Source of the DNA: Chitinophaga pinensis DSM 2588
GTDB taxonomy: Bacteria > Bacteroidota > Bacteroidia > Chitinophagales > Chitinophagaceae
Direction of reading: 5' to 3'
NCBI RefSeq assembly: GCF_000024005.1
Contig: NC_013132.1
Coordinates: 3,962,001 to 4,026,000, forward strand
DNA: 64,000 nt
Shown: piece after piece, positions 1 to 8,865 of the stretch
Layout of the letters: each line of letters opens with the position of its first letter
Numbering within the stretch: the first letter of the stretch is position 1
Notes under the pieces: model-generated
What the model was told of the DNA's origin: nothing
The model's input: the letters and a program-made list of their open reading frames with translations, nothing else
Databases searched by the model: none
Program-made: the position numbers and the translations under genes

Positions 1-464
1 GCCGGGTTGTACGCCAGAAAGCTGATCATATCCGTTCCATTGCTGCTATCGGGCGAAGCATTGTTCACCCAGTTGAAGTTAAACTGATCCTGAACGGCGC
101 TTCGAGCGGTAATGGCCGGCAATGCCAGCAGGTTGCCCTTGGCGATCATCACCTGCGCATAGTTAATGGTAAGCGCCGGGTATACACCGGTAACCGCCTC
201 CATATTGGCAGCAAAAGCCGCGTTGAACGGGGTGAGCTCCTTATTATACGCCTGAAAGCCGGTATTAAGAACATCGGTGATAGGGCGGAGAAATTGCACT
301 ACGAGCGTAAAGATGGCCCGCTGGCGCTGCTGCGCCTCTGAGGGGTTATCGCCGCTTTTTACCGGGCGGCTGCGCATTACCTGAATGCCTTTCCAACTGG
401 CACCTACTACGGTGCCTACCAGGCCAACGAAGGGGCCTAATATACCTTTAAGATACCTTGCCAT
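1..464 (-). CDS. DUF6266 family protein (3' end cut by window edge)
   Basis: The first 154 codons read from an ATG at 464 and run off the left edge without a stop. The start resembles the Bacteroidota DUF6266 family: a Gly-rich opening (ILGPFVGLVGTVVGASWKG), a 'VMRSRPVK' segment, a Gln/Arg-rich 'SEAQQRQRAIFTLVVQFLRP' segment, then 'FNAAFAANMEAVTGVYP' and 'INYAQVMIAKGNL'. The family has no known function that I can name. It is known mostly from Bacteroidota genomes as stand-alone genes of about 200 residues, so roughly a quarter is missing here. The sigma-factor gene upstream on the same strand is 269 bases away, so co-transcription is uncertain. Confidence 0.72.
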   Translation of the reverse strand, partial: MARYLKGILGPFVGLVGTVVGASWKGIQVMRSRPVKSGDNPSEAQQRQRAIFTLVVQFLRPITDVLNTGFQAYNKELTPFNAAFAANMEAVTGVYPALTINYAQVMIAKGNLLALPAITARSAVQDQFNFNWVNNASPDSSNGTDMISFLAYNP

Positions 465-733
465 AAAACAAAGTTTAATGTTGTTGAGATAACTAAAACA
501 TGCTAATAACGAGAATTAACCAGTACCTGGTCGTAGGTTGATCGTTCGCGACCGATCAAAGGGCGAGCAAAGGACGATTAAACGATGACCAATGTTCGAT
601 CTAATGAAGCAGATTCTACTGTAAAGTTACAATAGAGAATTGTATGGATGTTACAACGCGGAATGATATTCCCTGTCTCTCAACTAAAAACGGGATATCC
701 CTTTTTCCGCTTTTGGGTGCGGTTGATTGTTGG

Positions 734-1333
734 CTACTGCAATAAATGCTTCAGGTGAACTCTAAGGAATTTCAACGCCTGTGAGATGTTGTTTTTCACG
801 GTTTGCCGGCTGATGTTATGTTCTGTAGCGATTTCTTTATGGCTCTTACCGTGTAAATACATGTCGCTAAAGCTATGCCGCACGGCGGGTGGTAACCTGC
901 CAATGGCTTGTACAATTTGCTGCAACAGTTCTTTATTTTCCAACGGCAGGCGGGCGTAGAATTTGTCTTTCGAATAAAAATAATGCTGATGCCGTTTGCT
1001 CCTTGCCATTTTGCTTCTAACCGCCGCTACGCTTACGTACCGAACGGCCCGGCGTAAATACACTCTGCAATCCAGATCACTTGCGAGGTTCATTTTTACC
1101 CGCCAGAAGTTGATCAATACGTTTTGTACCACATCCTCCGCCTCCTGGCGGTCTGATAATACTGCTAACGCATCCGACACCAGGGTAGGAGTGAGGTGGG
1201 TAATAAGTTCTCTTAAAGCTGACTCATCGTCTTTCTTCAGTCGTTGTACAAGACCAGGTTGGTATAGGTTATTGTTCTTCTTCACAAAATCAGGTTGCTG
1301 GTTAATAAAAATGGGAAGAGAAGGCGTTGCCAC
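734..1333 (-). CDS. ECF-type RNA polymerase sigma factor
   Basis: A 199-residue sigma-70 family protein of the ECF class, which directs RNA polymerase to a small regulon. Region 2 is seen at about residues 28-100 ('RLKKDDESALRELI', 'DRQEAEDVVQNVLINFW'). Region 4 is at about 140-190, with a helix-turn-helix 'SHKEIATEHNISRQTVKNNISQALKFL'. The first codon is GTG, and no ATG lies near the region 2 start. No FecR-type anti-sigma gene follows; the next gene downstream is DUF6266. Upstream, 146 bases away, is the TPR gene that ends the SusC-SusD operon. ECF factors beside SusCD pairs normally activate them, but the sigma/FecR pair at 12.7-14.4 kb is the better partner for this SusC, so the target of this one is open. 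Confidence 0.88.
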   Translation of the reverse strand: MATPSLPIFINQQPDFVKKNNNLYQPGLVQRLKKDDESALRELITHLTPTLVSDALAVLSDRQEAEDVVQNVLINFWRVKMNLASDLDCRVYLRRAVRYVSVAAVRSKMARSKRHQHYFYSKDKFYARLPLENKELLQQIVQAIGRLPPAVRHSFSDMYLHGKSHKEIATEHNISRQTVKNNISQALKFLRVHLKHLLQ

Positions 1334-1479
1334 CTTCTCTTATGACTCAATTGGAATCCCGTGTTCTTTGGCAAAAATCGCGGGTTAAAGGGTTTTCATG
1401 GTTAAGAACGCGAAAAGTTGGAAAGGGTACTAATACTAAGTCGGATTTCTTTTTAGTCGAAAAGATGCGGCTGGCGAGA

Positions 1480-2076
1480 TCAATTCCAGGTGGGCTCGCC
1501 TTTTTTCATTTTTTCGAGTGTTTCGGCGAGTGCTTTTTCGTTAGGTAATGCTTTTACGGCTTTTTCCTGCCATTCTATGGCTTCTTGCTTTTTACCTGCT
1601 TTGTAGAGAAGATTAGCGTAAGTGTCGTATGCCTGATAATTGCTTTTGTCAAAATTATCTATTGAATACTTCATCGTTTCGGCAGCTATTGACAAGACGT
1701 TGGGATCGGTTATATGCTCAAAAATAGGCCAGGTTACATTATTGATATGATATTCACTTCTGCTGTATGCCGTTTTATAATAAAGCGCATAGCACTTACC
1801 AAAATTTTCCCAGTCTTTTTTTTCTAGATAATACACCATTTGTGTTCCATAAACTTTTTCCTGCCCTACTGGGCCATATTTATCTTTAACCGAAGCGATA
1901 ATTTTACCCCAATCAGGAGAACTGCTTTTATCACGAAGTGCAGGCTCTAATATTTCCTGACCTACAATAGACCTAATCTTATTTACCGAATCTTGATTTA
2001 AGGTGTTTTCCTGAGCGTGGACCATTGAAGGAGCGGCAATAATTAATGCAAATACGATTTTTCTAACAATCATCAT
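1480..2076 (-). CDS. secreted TPR-like protein, third gene of the SusCD operon
   Basis: A 198-residue protein with a signal peptide (Ile/Phe/Ala-rich core, cleavage near 'VHAQ') and a helical body. The C-terminus carries one recognisable TPR-like unit ('YDTYANLLYKAGKKQEAIEWQEKAVKALPNEKALAETLEKM'). I chose the ATG at 2076 over an upstream in-frame TTG because it puts the signal peptide at the N-terminus. An equally good ATG follows at 2073. It begins 64 bases after SusD and faces the same way, so it should be co-transcribed with SusC and SusD. Proteins of this kind often follow SusCD pairs as periplasmic accessory or processing factors. The specific role is unknown. Confidence 0.75.
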   Translation of the reverse strand: MMIVRKIVFALIIAAPSMVHAQENTLNQDSVNKIRSIVGQEILEPALRDKSSSPDWGKIIASVKDKYGPVGQEKVYGTQMVYYLEKKDWENFGKCYALYYKTAYSRSEYHINNVTWPIFEHITDPNVLSIAAETMKYSIDNFDKSNYQAYDTYANLLYKAGKKQEAIEWQEKAVKALPNEKALAETLEKMKKGEPTWN

Positions 2077-2140
2077 GACTATTTTAGAGATGAACAAAAG
2101 AGTTTCGTTTATACTGGTAAATGTGATAATTGGAATCTAA

Positions 2141-3679
2141 TCAATTATATCCTGGATTCTGGTGACCTACTAAATTGGGATTCCCGTTAACCTCATTAGC
2201 TGGTAATGGAAAGAGTTGGTCTGTAGATTGCCAGCCTGACTTAACCAGTGGCAGCACTTGGTCTATACGTCCTGTTCTTTTTAGATCAAACCATCGATGT
2301 CCCCATTCGGTAAACAATTCATGTTTTCTTTCGTTTTCAACAGCCAGCAATGCTTCGTTTTTAGATAAAGTCAAAGAAAGTTGAGGAAGTTGATCTGCCG
2401 GATCAGCATTTACATTAGTAGCACGCATGCGAATAACATTCAAATCTGAGATGCCGTCGGCTAGTTTTCCCTGTTGAATCCTTGCTTCTGCCCTTATCAA
2501 ATATTGTTCTCCTAACCTCAATACAGTTGAGTATTCTTTTGTTGGTTCTTCCTCCAACCCAATTTTGTATTTATACGGAAAAGCGAATTTTTTTCCATTA
2601 ACGACAATACTATTTGTCCAGTTATCTCTCCTTAGGTCATTTGCTTCAAAACTTTTTACAAAATTATCAGTTAAATATGCAGGCCCGCCGAAATCAGGCC
2701 AAGGGGGGAGTAGCTTAAATACTTGGCCTTCCCGTGTATTAGCTGTTTTATCACCAGGGATGCCTACCGGCTGCAATTGCCATATTGCCTCTTTATTATT
2801 CATTACAAAAACTGAGTTTAAATCAACCAATTCAAACAAGGAGGTATTTGCAATAATATCAGATGCCTGTTGCTCTGCCTCATTATACTTCTCAAGATAA
2901 AGATATACACGTGCTAATAAAGCAGTAGCAGCCCATTTGCAAGGTCTTATTCTTTCAGTTGTTATACTCACTCCGTCTTTTGAAAGAAAATTATCTTTTA
3001 ACAATTGCTGGGCATCTATAAGGTCTCTCACAATTTGGTCATATACATCTTTTTTAGGAGATCGGGGTAGGAGGCTATTTACCTTATAATCTGTTGTTGT
3101 TGTAAGTGGAATATCGCCGTAAGTATTAAATAAGTAGAAATAACTTAATGCGCGGATAAACTTTGCTTCTCCTAATAATTGATTTTTTACTTCAGATGTT
3201 AGGTATTTCCCATTTGGTAGCCGTTCTATTGCTGAATTAGCAATAAATATCATGGTATAAACATTACCCCATGTAGTTTCTTGGGGTGATATGTTGTTAT
3301 AATAATATTGTGCATAATAGGTGTTGTTTTTATCCCATAAGTCTAATTCATCCCCTGTTAGGCCTGTGGTAAAGCAAGTGTTAGTTAACCAACCAGAAGC
3401 AAAGTTTACATCAGCTTTGCTCATGTTTACATAAATTCCTGTTAGGACAGCTATGGCGGTGCCGTTTTCATTATATACGTTTTCACCATTTATGTTTGTT
3501 ATTGGAGGATTAACTTCCACAAATTTGGAACAACTAGTCAGACTTACAATAATTAACAGCACGCAGGGAAAGAAAAGATATTTGCTTACACTAAAATGCT
3601 TTGCGGTTTCAGCTAACAACGTTTCATATTTACCTAATGTAAATTTACCCAATTTTATATCCCAATATTTCATGTTCAT
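2141..3679 (-). CDS. SusD/RagB-type outer-membrane nutrient-binding lipoprotein
   Basis: A 512-residue SusD-family protein, the surface lid that captures substrate for the SusC channel. A lipobox (LTSC) puts the lipidated cysteine at residue 50. The 30 or so residues before the hydrophobic segment are longer than usual, and no later ATG precedes the lipobox. SusD hallmarks are visible: the N-terminal 'NENGTAIAVLTGIYVNM' helix, 'LLGEAKFIRALSYFYLFNTYGDIPL', 'AATALLARVYLYLEKYNEAEQQA', and the C-terminal 'ERKHELFTEWGHRWFDLKRTGR' followed by 'LFPLPANEVNGNPNL'. It starts 61 bases after the SusC stop. The ligand cannot be read from sequence, but the nearby S9 peptidase suggests peptides, as for RagAB. 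Confidence 0.95.
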   Translation of the reverse strand: MNMKYWDIKLGKFTLGKYETLLAETAKHFSVSKYLFFPCVLLIIVSLTSCSKFVEVNPPITNINGENVYNENGTAIAVLTGIYVNMSKADVNFASGWLTNTCFTTGLTGDELDLWDKNNTYYAQYYYNNISPQETTWGNVYTMIFIANSAIERLPNGKYLTSEVKNQLLGEAKFIRALSYFYLFNTYGDIPLTTTTDYKVNSLLPRSPKKDVYDQIVRDLIDAQQLLKDNFLSKDGVSITTERIRPCKWAATALLARVYLYLEKYNEAEQQASDIIANTSLFELVDLNSVFVMNNKEAIWQLQPVGIPGDKTANTREGQVFKLLPPWPDFGGPAYLTDNFVKSFEANDLRRDNWTNSIVVNGKKFAFPYKYKIGLEEEPTKEYSTVLRLGEQYLIRAEARIQQGKLADGISDLNVIRMRATNVNADPADQLPQLSLTLSKNEALLAVENERKHELFTEWGHRWFDLKRTGRIDQVLPLVKSGWQSTDQLFPLPANEVNGNPNLVGHQNPGYN

Positions 3680-3740
3680 TTTTTTAGGTCTTGTAGAATT
3701 GTGCGAATATTTTTAGCTATAAGACGGTTTGTCAAGGCAA

Positions 3741-6700
3741 CTATAGTACAATTTGTGCTCCCAATGTGAGCATCTTTAAAGGTGGCATACCTCTAAGAGT
3801 TCTATTTTCGGGATCACCTCCTACGTATTTTGTAAAAGTTAGCAGGTTTTGACCTTGTACATAAATTCGAGCACTTTGTAGGAAGCTCTTTTTAATAAGA
3901 GAAGATGAAAACTGGTAAGATAACGACAAGTTCTTAAGTCTTATATAGGACGCGTCTGAATATGCTCTATTACTTTCCGCTGCAATTCTAAATTTGTCTG
4001 CATACGCTAAATCTGTTGTAAACTTCTGAATCGATGTGTTATCTCCAGGTTTCTGCCATCTCTCTAATACCGATGTTACTTCATTTATAGGACTAACTCC
4101 TGGCAAAAAGCTTCCAAAATAACCGTTCCCTCCAAGTTGCTTTACAAATTGAAAAAGAACATCCAATGACAGTCCCCTATAGCTGAAACTGTTTTGAAAT
4201 CCGCCATAATATTTGGGGTTTAAATCGATAAAAATGGTTTTATCAAGGCTTGCGTCGGGATTAGATGTCGCTTTCCCATTTCTATCGATCACCTCATAAA
4301 CTCCTGAAGAAGGGTTGACTCCTGAAAAGTTGTAGACTTTAAAAGAACCTAGCGCCTTGCCCACAAATTCATCTTTTACTTCCGCGTCAATACCACTATA
4401 TCCAACTAGTCTGTTTTGAGGTATTGTAACATTTATTGAAGAATTCCAAGTGAAGTGGTTTCCTTTCATATTTGAGCTATTCAATGATAGCTCAAATCCC
4501 TTATTTTCAACAACAGCCGGAAGATTAGTGTTAATTCCATTTCCGCCGGTTACAGCAAGAAGTGATTGGGTTGATAGTTGATTAGATGATCTGTTCTTAT
4601 AATAAGTGATAGCGAATAAGATTCGATCTTTCAACACACCCAGGTCTAATGTAGCAGATAGCTTTTTAGTTAGTTCCCACTGTAGATAAGGATTAGGAAA
4701 ATTGTTGAATGGAGAAAGAGCGACAATACCCTGATAATTCGTACCCAAAGTTGAAACGTTCTGGTATAGGTTTAAATAGCTATAATCACCTATCTGGTCA
4801 TTTCCTGTAATGCCATAGCTGGATCGAATTTTCCCAAAGCTGATAAAAGGTAGGTTATCTTTAATAAAGTGCTCATTTGAAAAGGTCCATGCACCGGCAA
4901 CTGAAAAGAAATTGTGAAACCTATTTTCTTGGCCGAAACGACTGGATCCATCACGCCTTGTGGTAAATGTCAATAAGTATGTATTCTTTAAGTTATAGTT
5001 TATGCGACCAAAGATTGCATTATACTTATATTGACTTAATATGACTGCATTATCTTCATCAGCAACTATTACTGAAGATGCAGCTTTCAAGTTCAGCATC
5101 GATTCATCAGAGGAAAATCCAGAGGCTTTCAGATTTTGTCTATTTCTATCTTCCTGTTGGATCGTAGCACCGACAAGCGCATTAAATACACCAGGACCAA
5201 ACTTCTTAATAAAAGTGATTTGTGGTTCAATTATCCAGTTGCTAATTTCTGCTGTATTGAAGTTAGCTGTTCGCGGAAGATAGGGTATAAATTGCGCCGG
5301 ATATAAACTTGTTGTAGACGCATATACTTCATCAGATAACAGTTTGTTGTAGCCAAAGCTGCTTTTTAGATCAAGCCCTGGTATCAATTCATACGAAAAA
5401 GTTGCATTAGACAATAAATTTGAAGTTTTGTTAATGTACTTAGAACCAAGATTCACTAAAGGATTAAAAAAGGTAATAACTCCATTGCGAATCTCCCAGT
5501 TTAAGGAGCCATCATCATTATAAAGCTGGGGAGAATTCGGCGCCATTGTGAAAGCCCTACTCGCAATATCTGATACGACTGCAAGTTTATTATTGTCAGA
5601 TACATAACTTCCTGAAAAATTGACCTTGAACTTTTGATTAGTTGAAGTTGAATTGATATTAAAATGAACTGACGTCTTTCGATCGCTTAAATCGCCTGGA
5701 GTAACAGTACCTTCGCTTTGATATCCGCCTCCTAAAAGATATTGTATATTTGACGATCCACCGGATAATGTAGCATGTATATTTGTATATTTAGCTGTTC
5801 CGCCCAAAAGTTCATTTTGCCAATCAGTGTATTTATTGAGATCCCATGTTCCGTTAAGGTCATAAGCATCAACAGGGTAAGTGTTAACTCCATTATTTGC
5901 GTAAGCTTCCTTTCTCATTTCCAGATATTGTTCTGTATTTAAAAGCTTTACTTTTTTCGATATTTCGCCCCATCCATTCTGATAGTTTACATTGAAAGCC
6001 GTCTTTCCAGATTTCCCCTTTTTTGTGGTGATAATTATAGCGCCATTTGCTGCACGAGACCCATAAATAGCCGTAGCGTCCGCATCCTTTAAGATGTCTA
6101 TGCTTTCGATATCCTGAATATTAATAAAGTTAAGCGGGTTACCTTGAGTATTTAAGGCCGGGTTAGCTCCAGGAGTTCCTGGCCCGGACAAACCTAATTC
6201 TCCTGTTAGTCCAGGTAATAGCTGAGATGTAAAAGGCACTCCATCAATAACGTAAAATGGATCATTGCCACCATTAATGCTATTTTGTCCTTGAATGATA
6301 ATCTTTATCCCACTTCCAGGAGTTCCCGTAGACTGTTGAATAAATACCCCTGGTACCCGTGCGGCTATTGCTAATAGGGGATTAGCGACAGGAGATTTTT
6401 CAATATCTTTTGCCTTGACAGTGCTAATGTTGCCGGTGCTTATTCTCCTAGACGTTTGTCCATATGCTATTATTTGCGTTTCGTCTAAAGTGCCCACATA
6501 TCTTTCTAGCTGAACCGTTCCCAAGGAATTGCCAACTTTAAGGAATACTTCTTTTGAAATGAAACCTATGCTGGAAATTATAATTATAATGTCCGACTTT
6601 ACGTTACGCAATTTTATCGATCCGTCTGCAGAAGAGGTAGTTCCAAGTGAAGATCCTTTAATCAAAACCGTAGCTCCTGAAATTGGGATACCATCTTCAG

Positions 6701-7076
6701 TTATTACTTTTCCGGTAATAGACATCGAGCTATCAGAGGTACTCAATGATGTGAAGTGGGAGGACTTATTGTGTCTTTTCAATGAAATGTATTTTTCATC
6801 AATTACCCACTCCAGATCTTTGTTTTTTAATATTTGAGCTAATGCTACCTGCAAAGGAGCTTGTTCTAGGTGAACTGTTGTCTGTTCTTCGTCGTTAATG
6901 ATACTATTTGTATAATAGACTCGTTTCCCAGTTTGTTTCTCGACGCTTCTAAAAATCTGGTGGTAGGTAAAGGTTCCCGAAAGCGTGATTTTTCGATCTG
7001 CCTGTGCCTTCCCAAGGCTATATGTTGGCAGTTGCAAATAAAATAGGCAAACGAAAAGCCATAATGACAATCTCAT
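3741..7076 (-). CDS. SusC/RagA TonB-linked outer-membrane transporter with STN domain
   Basis: A 1111-residue TonB-dependent channel. In order it shows a signal peptide, an STN (secretin/TonB N-terminal) domain at about residues 30-100, a carboxypeptidase-regulatory-like domain near 115-205 ('ITGKVITEDGIPISGATVLIKGSSLGTTSSADG'-type, with 'ITGKV' and 'GTTSSADG'), the plug ('DPFYVIDGVPF', 'ILKDADATAIYGSRAANGAI') and the barrel, ending in 'LGAQIVL'. The first possible codon is a TTG at 7085; the ATG at 7076 is preferred. STN domains mark transporters that signal to a FecR anti-sigma factor, which fits the FecR/ECF pair at 12.7-14.4 kb. It heads an operon with SusD and the TPR gene. Confidence 0.95.
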   Translation of the reverse strand: MRLSLWLFVCLFYLQLPTYSLGKAQADRKITLSGTFTYHQIFRSVEKQTGKRVYYTNSIINDEEQTTVHLEQAPLQVALAQILKNKDLEWVIDEKYISLKRHNKSSHFTSLSTSDSSMSITGKVITEDGIPISGATVLIKGSSLGTTSSADGSIKLRNVKSDIIIIISSIGFISKEVFLKVGNSLGTVQLERYVGTLDETQIIAYGQTSRRISTGNISTVKAKDIEKSPVANPLLAIAARVPGVFIQQSTGTPGSGIKIIIQGQNSINGGNDPFYVIDGVPFTSQLLPGLTGELGLSGPGTPGANPALNTQGNPLNFINIQDIESIDILKDADATAIYGSRAANGAIIITTKKGKSGKTAFNVNYQNGWGEISKKVKLLNTEQYLEMRKEAYANNGVNTYPVDAYDLNGTWDLNKYTDWQNELLGGTAKYTNIHATLSGGSSNIQYLLGGGYQSEGTVTPGDLSDRKTSVHFNINSTSTNQKFKVNFSGSYVSDNNKLAVVSDIASRAFTMAPNSPQLYNDDGSLNWEIRNGVITFFNPLVNLGSKYINKTSNLLSNATFSYELIPGLDLKSSFGYNKLLSDEVYASTTSLYPAQFIPYLPRTANFNTAEISNWIIEPQITFIKKFGPGVFNALVGATIQQEDRNRQNLKASGFSSDESMLNLKAASSVIVADEDNAVILSQYKYNAIFGRINYNLKNTYLLTFTTRRDGSSRFGQENRFHNFFSVAGAWTFSNEHFIKDNLPFISFGKIRSSYGITGNDQIGDYSYLNLYQNVSTLGTNYQGIVALSPFNNFPNPYLQWELTKKLSATLDLGVLKDRILFAITYYKNRSSNQLSTQSLLAVTGGNGINTNLPAVVENKGFELSLNSSNMKGNHFTWNSSINVTIPQNRLVGYSGIDAEVKDEFVGKALGSFKVYNFSGVNPSSGVYEVIDRNGKATSNPDASLDKTIFIDLNPKYYGGFQNSFSYRGLSLDVLFQFVKQLGGNGYFGSFLPGVSPINEVTSVLERWQKPGDNTSIQKFTTDLAYADKFRIAAESNRAYSDASYIRLKNLSLSYQFSSSLIKKSFLQSARIYVQGQNLLTFTKYVGGDPENRTLRGMPPLKMLTLGAQIVL

Positions 7077-7734
7077 CGCATTCAATTTTGGTTGGTTATA
7101 ATAAATATTATATATAAAGGGGCTAATCAGCTACTAACTTGTCTTCAAATCATACTTATACACGTTAGCTATACATTATTGTACAAATATTGCCCATAAT
7201 GTACCACCGATAGTGGCTTTTTTTTTAGCGTAGCATCGTGGATATCCAACCCATTTCATCTGTTAAAACAGGTTAGCAGAGATAAAAGCGAAGAAGTTAT
7301 TAATCAATATTCCCGGTCTCCAAATTATTAGGCTAACTATTATCCATTTTTCAACATCCTGTCGTTAAATTTGGAATTGAACTAATCGCCTATAAACGAG
7401 AAGCCACATAGAATGGAGAAAATATAACAAACATCCATCAAATATTCACCGTAAGGTTTTGACCCTGTAAATGTTGGTTGACGGAATGCCTAAGTAACCA
7501 AACAATAATAGCATACGGTAATAGAAGTATTCACAGTATCTAAGAACCTTCCTATATGATAGATAGCAACTAATTAAAATCGCAAAGCATAAATTATTAC
7601 TATATAGTATAGGCTGTCGTCTACTTGCAAGAGACGTTCCAGCTGAATGGGTGTGCCGAAAACCATTAGAAACGAGTAGGCAATATTTGTTTGTTATCAG
7701 AATTTAGTCTTTTTAGTTAAAAGACAAGCATATT
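7077..7734. other. divergent intergenic region between SusC and the small-protein array
   Basis: These 658 AT-rich bases separate two divergent transcription units, so they should hold the promoters for the SusC operon (minus) and the first small-protein gene (plus). I see no coding region with family character. A 10-base string AATGTACCAC at 7198-7207 recurs in the same orientation at 11443-11452. It is followed by a T-rich run (9 T) near 7219. No clear full -33/-7 pair can be assigned by eye. Confidence 0.45.
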
Positions 7735-8025
7735 ATGCGTAAAGCAAAAGTTATTTTGTCCGCAGTTGCAATGTTTGCATTAGTAGGCGGAGCATTAGCA
7801 TTTAAGGCCTCAAGGATTCCTAACGTATTTTTCAGCAATGGAACTACGCTTACAACAACTACACCCGGCGGCCCATTAGTGACAAGGACTTATTGTACGG
7901 TTCCTTTCACAACTTCTTATACAACTACCGTGAATCCACTGGTTTTATCAACTACTACTACCTGGTCTACCACCAGTCTGACTACCAGAGTATGTCCTAC
8001 CATAACTGTTTACTCAACTATCTAA
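7735..8025 (+). CDS. small secreted Thr-rich protein, paralogue 1 of 3
   Basis: A 96-residue protein of unknown function. Residues 1-23 form a signal peptide or N-terminal membrane anchor ('MRKAKVILSAVAMFALVGGALAF'). The rest is Thr-rich with a nearly invariant core shared with the next two genes: 'FSNGTTLTTTTPGGPLVTR', a 'TYCT' cysteine motif, 'TTVNP', 'TTTTWSTTSLTTR', and an end 'CPTITVYSTI'. Two cysteines (about residues 59 and 88) are conserved and could form a disulfide. I see no domain I recognise. The three copies are co-directional and lie between a divergent SusC and a convergent S9 peptidase gene, suggesting a locus-specific secreted factor or substrate, which is inference. Confidence 0.7.
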   Translation: MRKAKVILSAVAMFALVGGALAFKASRIPNVFFSNGTTLTTTTPGGPLVTRTYCTVPFTTSYTTTVNPLVLSTTTTWSTTSLTTRVCPTITVYSTI

Positions 8026-8042
8026 TAAATAGGACAACAACT

Positions 8043-8078
8043 CAATCCACAATACCTTTTAAAAGGTATTGTGGATTG
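8043..8078. repeat. perfect 36-bp palindrome between small-protein paralogues 1 and 2
   Basis: Two 18-base arms (CAATCCACAATACCTTTT at 8043-8060 and its exact reverse complement at 8061-8078) abut without a spacer. RNA from either strand would fold into a hairpin of about 16 bp. No T-tract follows on the plus strand (GTTCC), so it is not a textbook terminator. It lies 17 bases after the paralogue 1 stop. It could be a stability or attenuation hairpin inside the array, or a protein-binding site. Confidence 0.85.
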
Positions 8079-8136
8079 TTCCAAAATGCATGTCCATATT
8101 TCGTTAGATAGATTACTTAAAGCTAAATTGTTTAAA

Positions 8137-8430
8137 ATGGTTTGTAAAGCAAAGGCGATTTTATTAGTCTTATTTGTATTCGCGGTTAGCGCAGGATTGT
8201 TAGCTTTTAAAGCAAATAGAGGATTATTTCTTTTTTTTAGTAATGGCACTACTCTTACAACAACCACTCCTGGCGGCCCATTGGTCACAAGAACTTATTG
8301 TACCATACCGATTATTACTTTTTATACTACCGCTGTGAATCCGTTGGTTTACTCCAAAACAACTACCTGGTATACCACCGAACTCACTACTAGATCCTGC
8401 CTTACAATTACTGTATACTCGACTATTTAA
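8137..8430 (+). CDS. small secreted Thr-rich protein, paralogue 2 of 3
   Basis: A 97-residue paralogue of the genes on both sides: leader 'MVCKAKAILLVLFVFAVSAGLLAF', shared core 'FSNGTTLTTTTPGGPLVTR', 'TYCT', 'VNPLVYSKTTTWYTT' and the C-terminal 'ITVYSTI'. The reading frame extends upstream to a GTG at 8071, but that extension overlaps the palindrome, is not conserved in the paralogues and would bury the signal peptide. I therefore use the ATG at 8137. It is somewhat more diverged than copies 1 and 3 (for example 'IPIITFYTTAVNP' and 'CLTITVY'). Both cysteines of the core are kept, with an extra one in the leader. Function unknown. Confidence 0.7.
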   Translation: MVCKAKAILLVLFVFAVSAGLLAFKANRGLFLFFSNGTTLTTTTPGGPLVTRTYCTIPIITFYTTAVNPLVYSKTTTWYTTELTTRSCLTITVYSTI

Positions 8431-8530
8431 TATAAGATGATAAATTCGTTATACTATTATTCTTTAGTGTGTTCTGTTCATTATGCCGAATAGGATCCAT
8501 TAATCTGTCTAGAAATTTAAAATTGTTATA

Positions 8531-8824
8531 ATGGTTAATAAAGCGAAGACAACTTTGGTAGTATTATTTGCGATCGCAATTAGCGCGGGTGTATCTGCCT
8601 TTAACGCAACCAGAGGATTAAATGTTTTTTATAGTAATGGAACTACTCTTACAACAACCACTCCTGGTGGACCGCAAGTAACGAGGACTTATTGTACGGT
8701 TGTTTTTACAACCACCTATACAACCACAGTAAATCCCATTACTTTTTCGACAACTACTACCTGGTCTACAACCAGTTTATCAACACGAACCTGCCCAACA
8801 ATAACAGTTTATCAAACTTTATAG
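8531..8824 (+). CDS. small secreted Thr-rich protein, paralogue 3 of 3
   Basis: A 97-residue third copy: leader 'MVNKAKTTLVVLFAIAISAGVSAF', core 'YSNGTTLTTTTPGGPQVTR', 'TYCT', 'TTTYTTTVNP', 'FSTTTTWSTTSLSTR' and end 'CPTITVYQTL'. Conservation of the Thr-rich core across the copies, with drift in the leader and loops, argues for selection on the mature protein. It ends 42 bases before the convergent end of the S9 peptidase gene. No clear terminator separates them. Confidence 0.7.
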   Translation: MVNKAKTTLVVLFAIAISAGVSAFNATRGLNVFYSNGTTLTTTTPGGPQVTRTYCTVVFTTTYTTTVNPITFSTTTTWSTTSLSTRTCPTITVYQTL

Positions 8825-8865
8825 CTGTCTTTTTGAGTAAAACAGTGAAATTGGATAGGCAGATA

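Noticed and set aside
8022..8288. Minus-strand open frame across small-protein paralogues 1 and 2
   Set aside because: It arises from the palindrome and the antisense of a conserved gene; part of its peptide mirrors the plus-strand translation.
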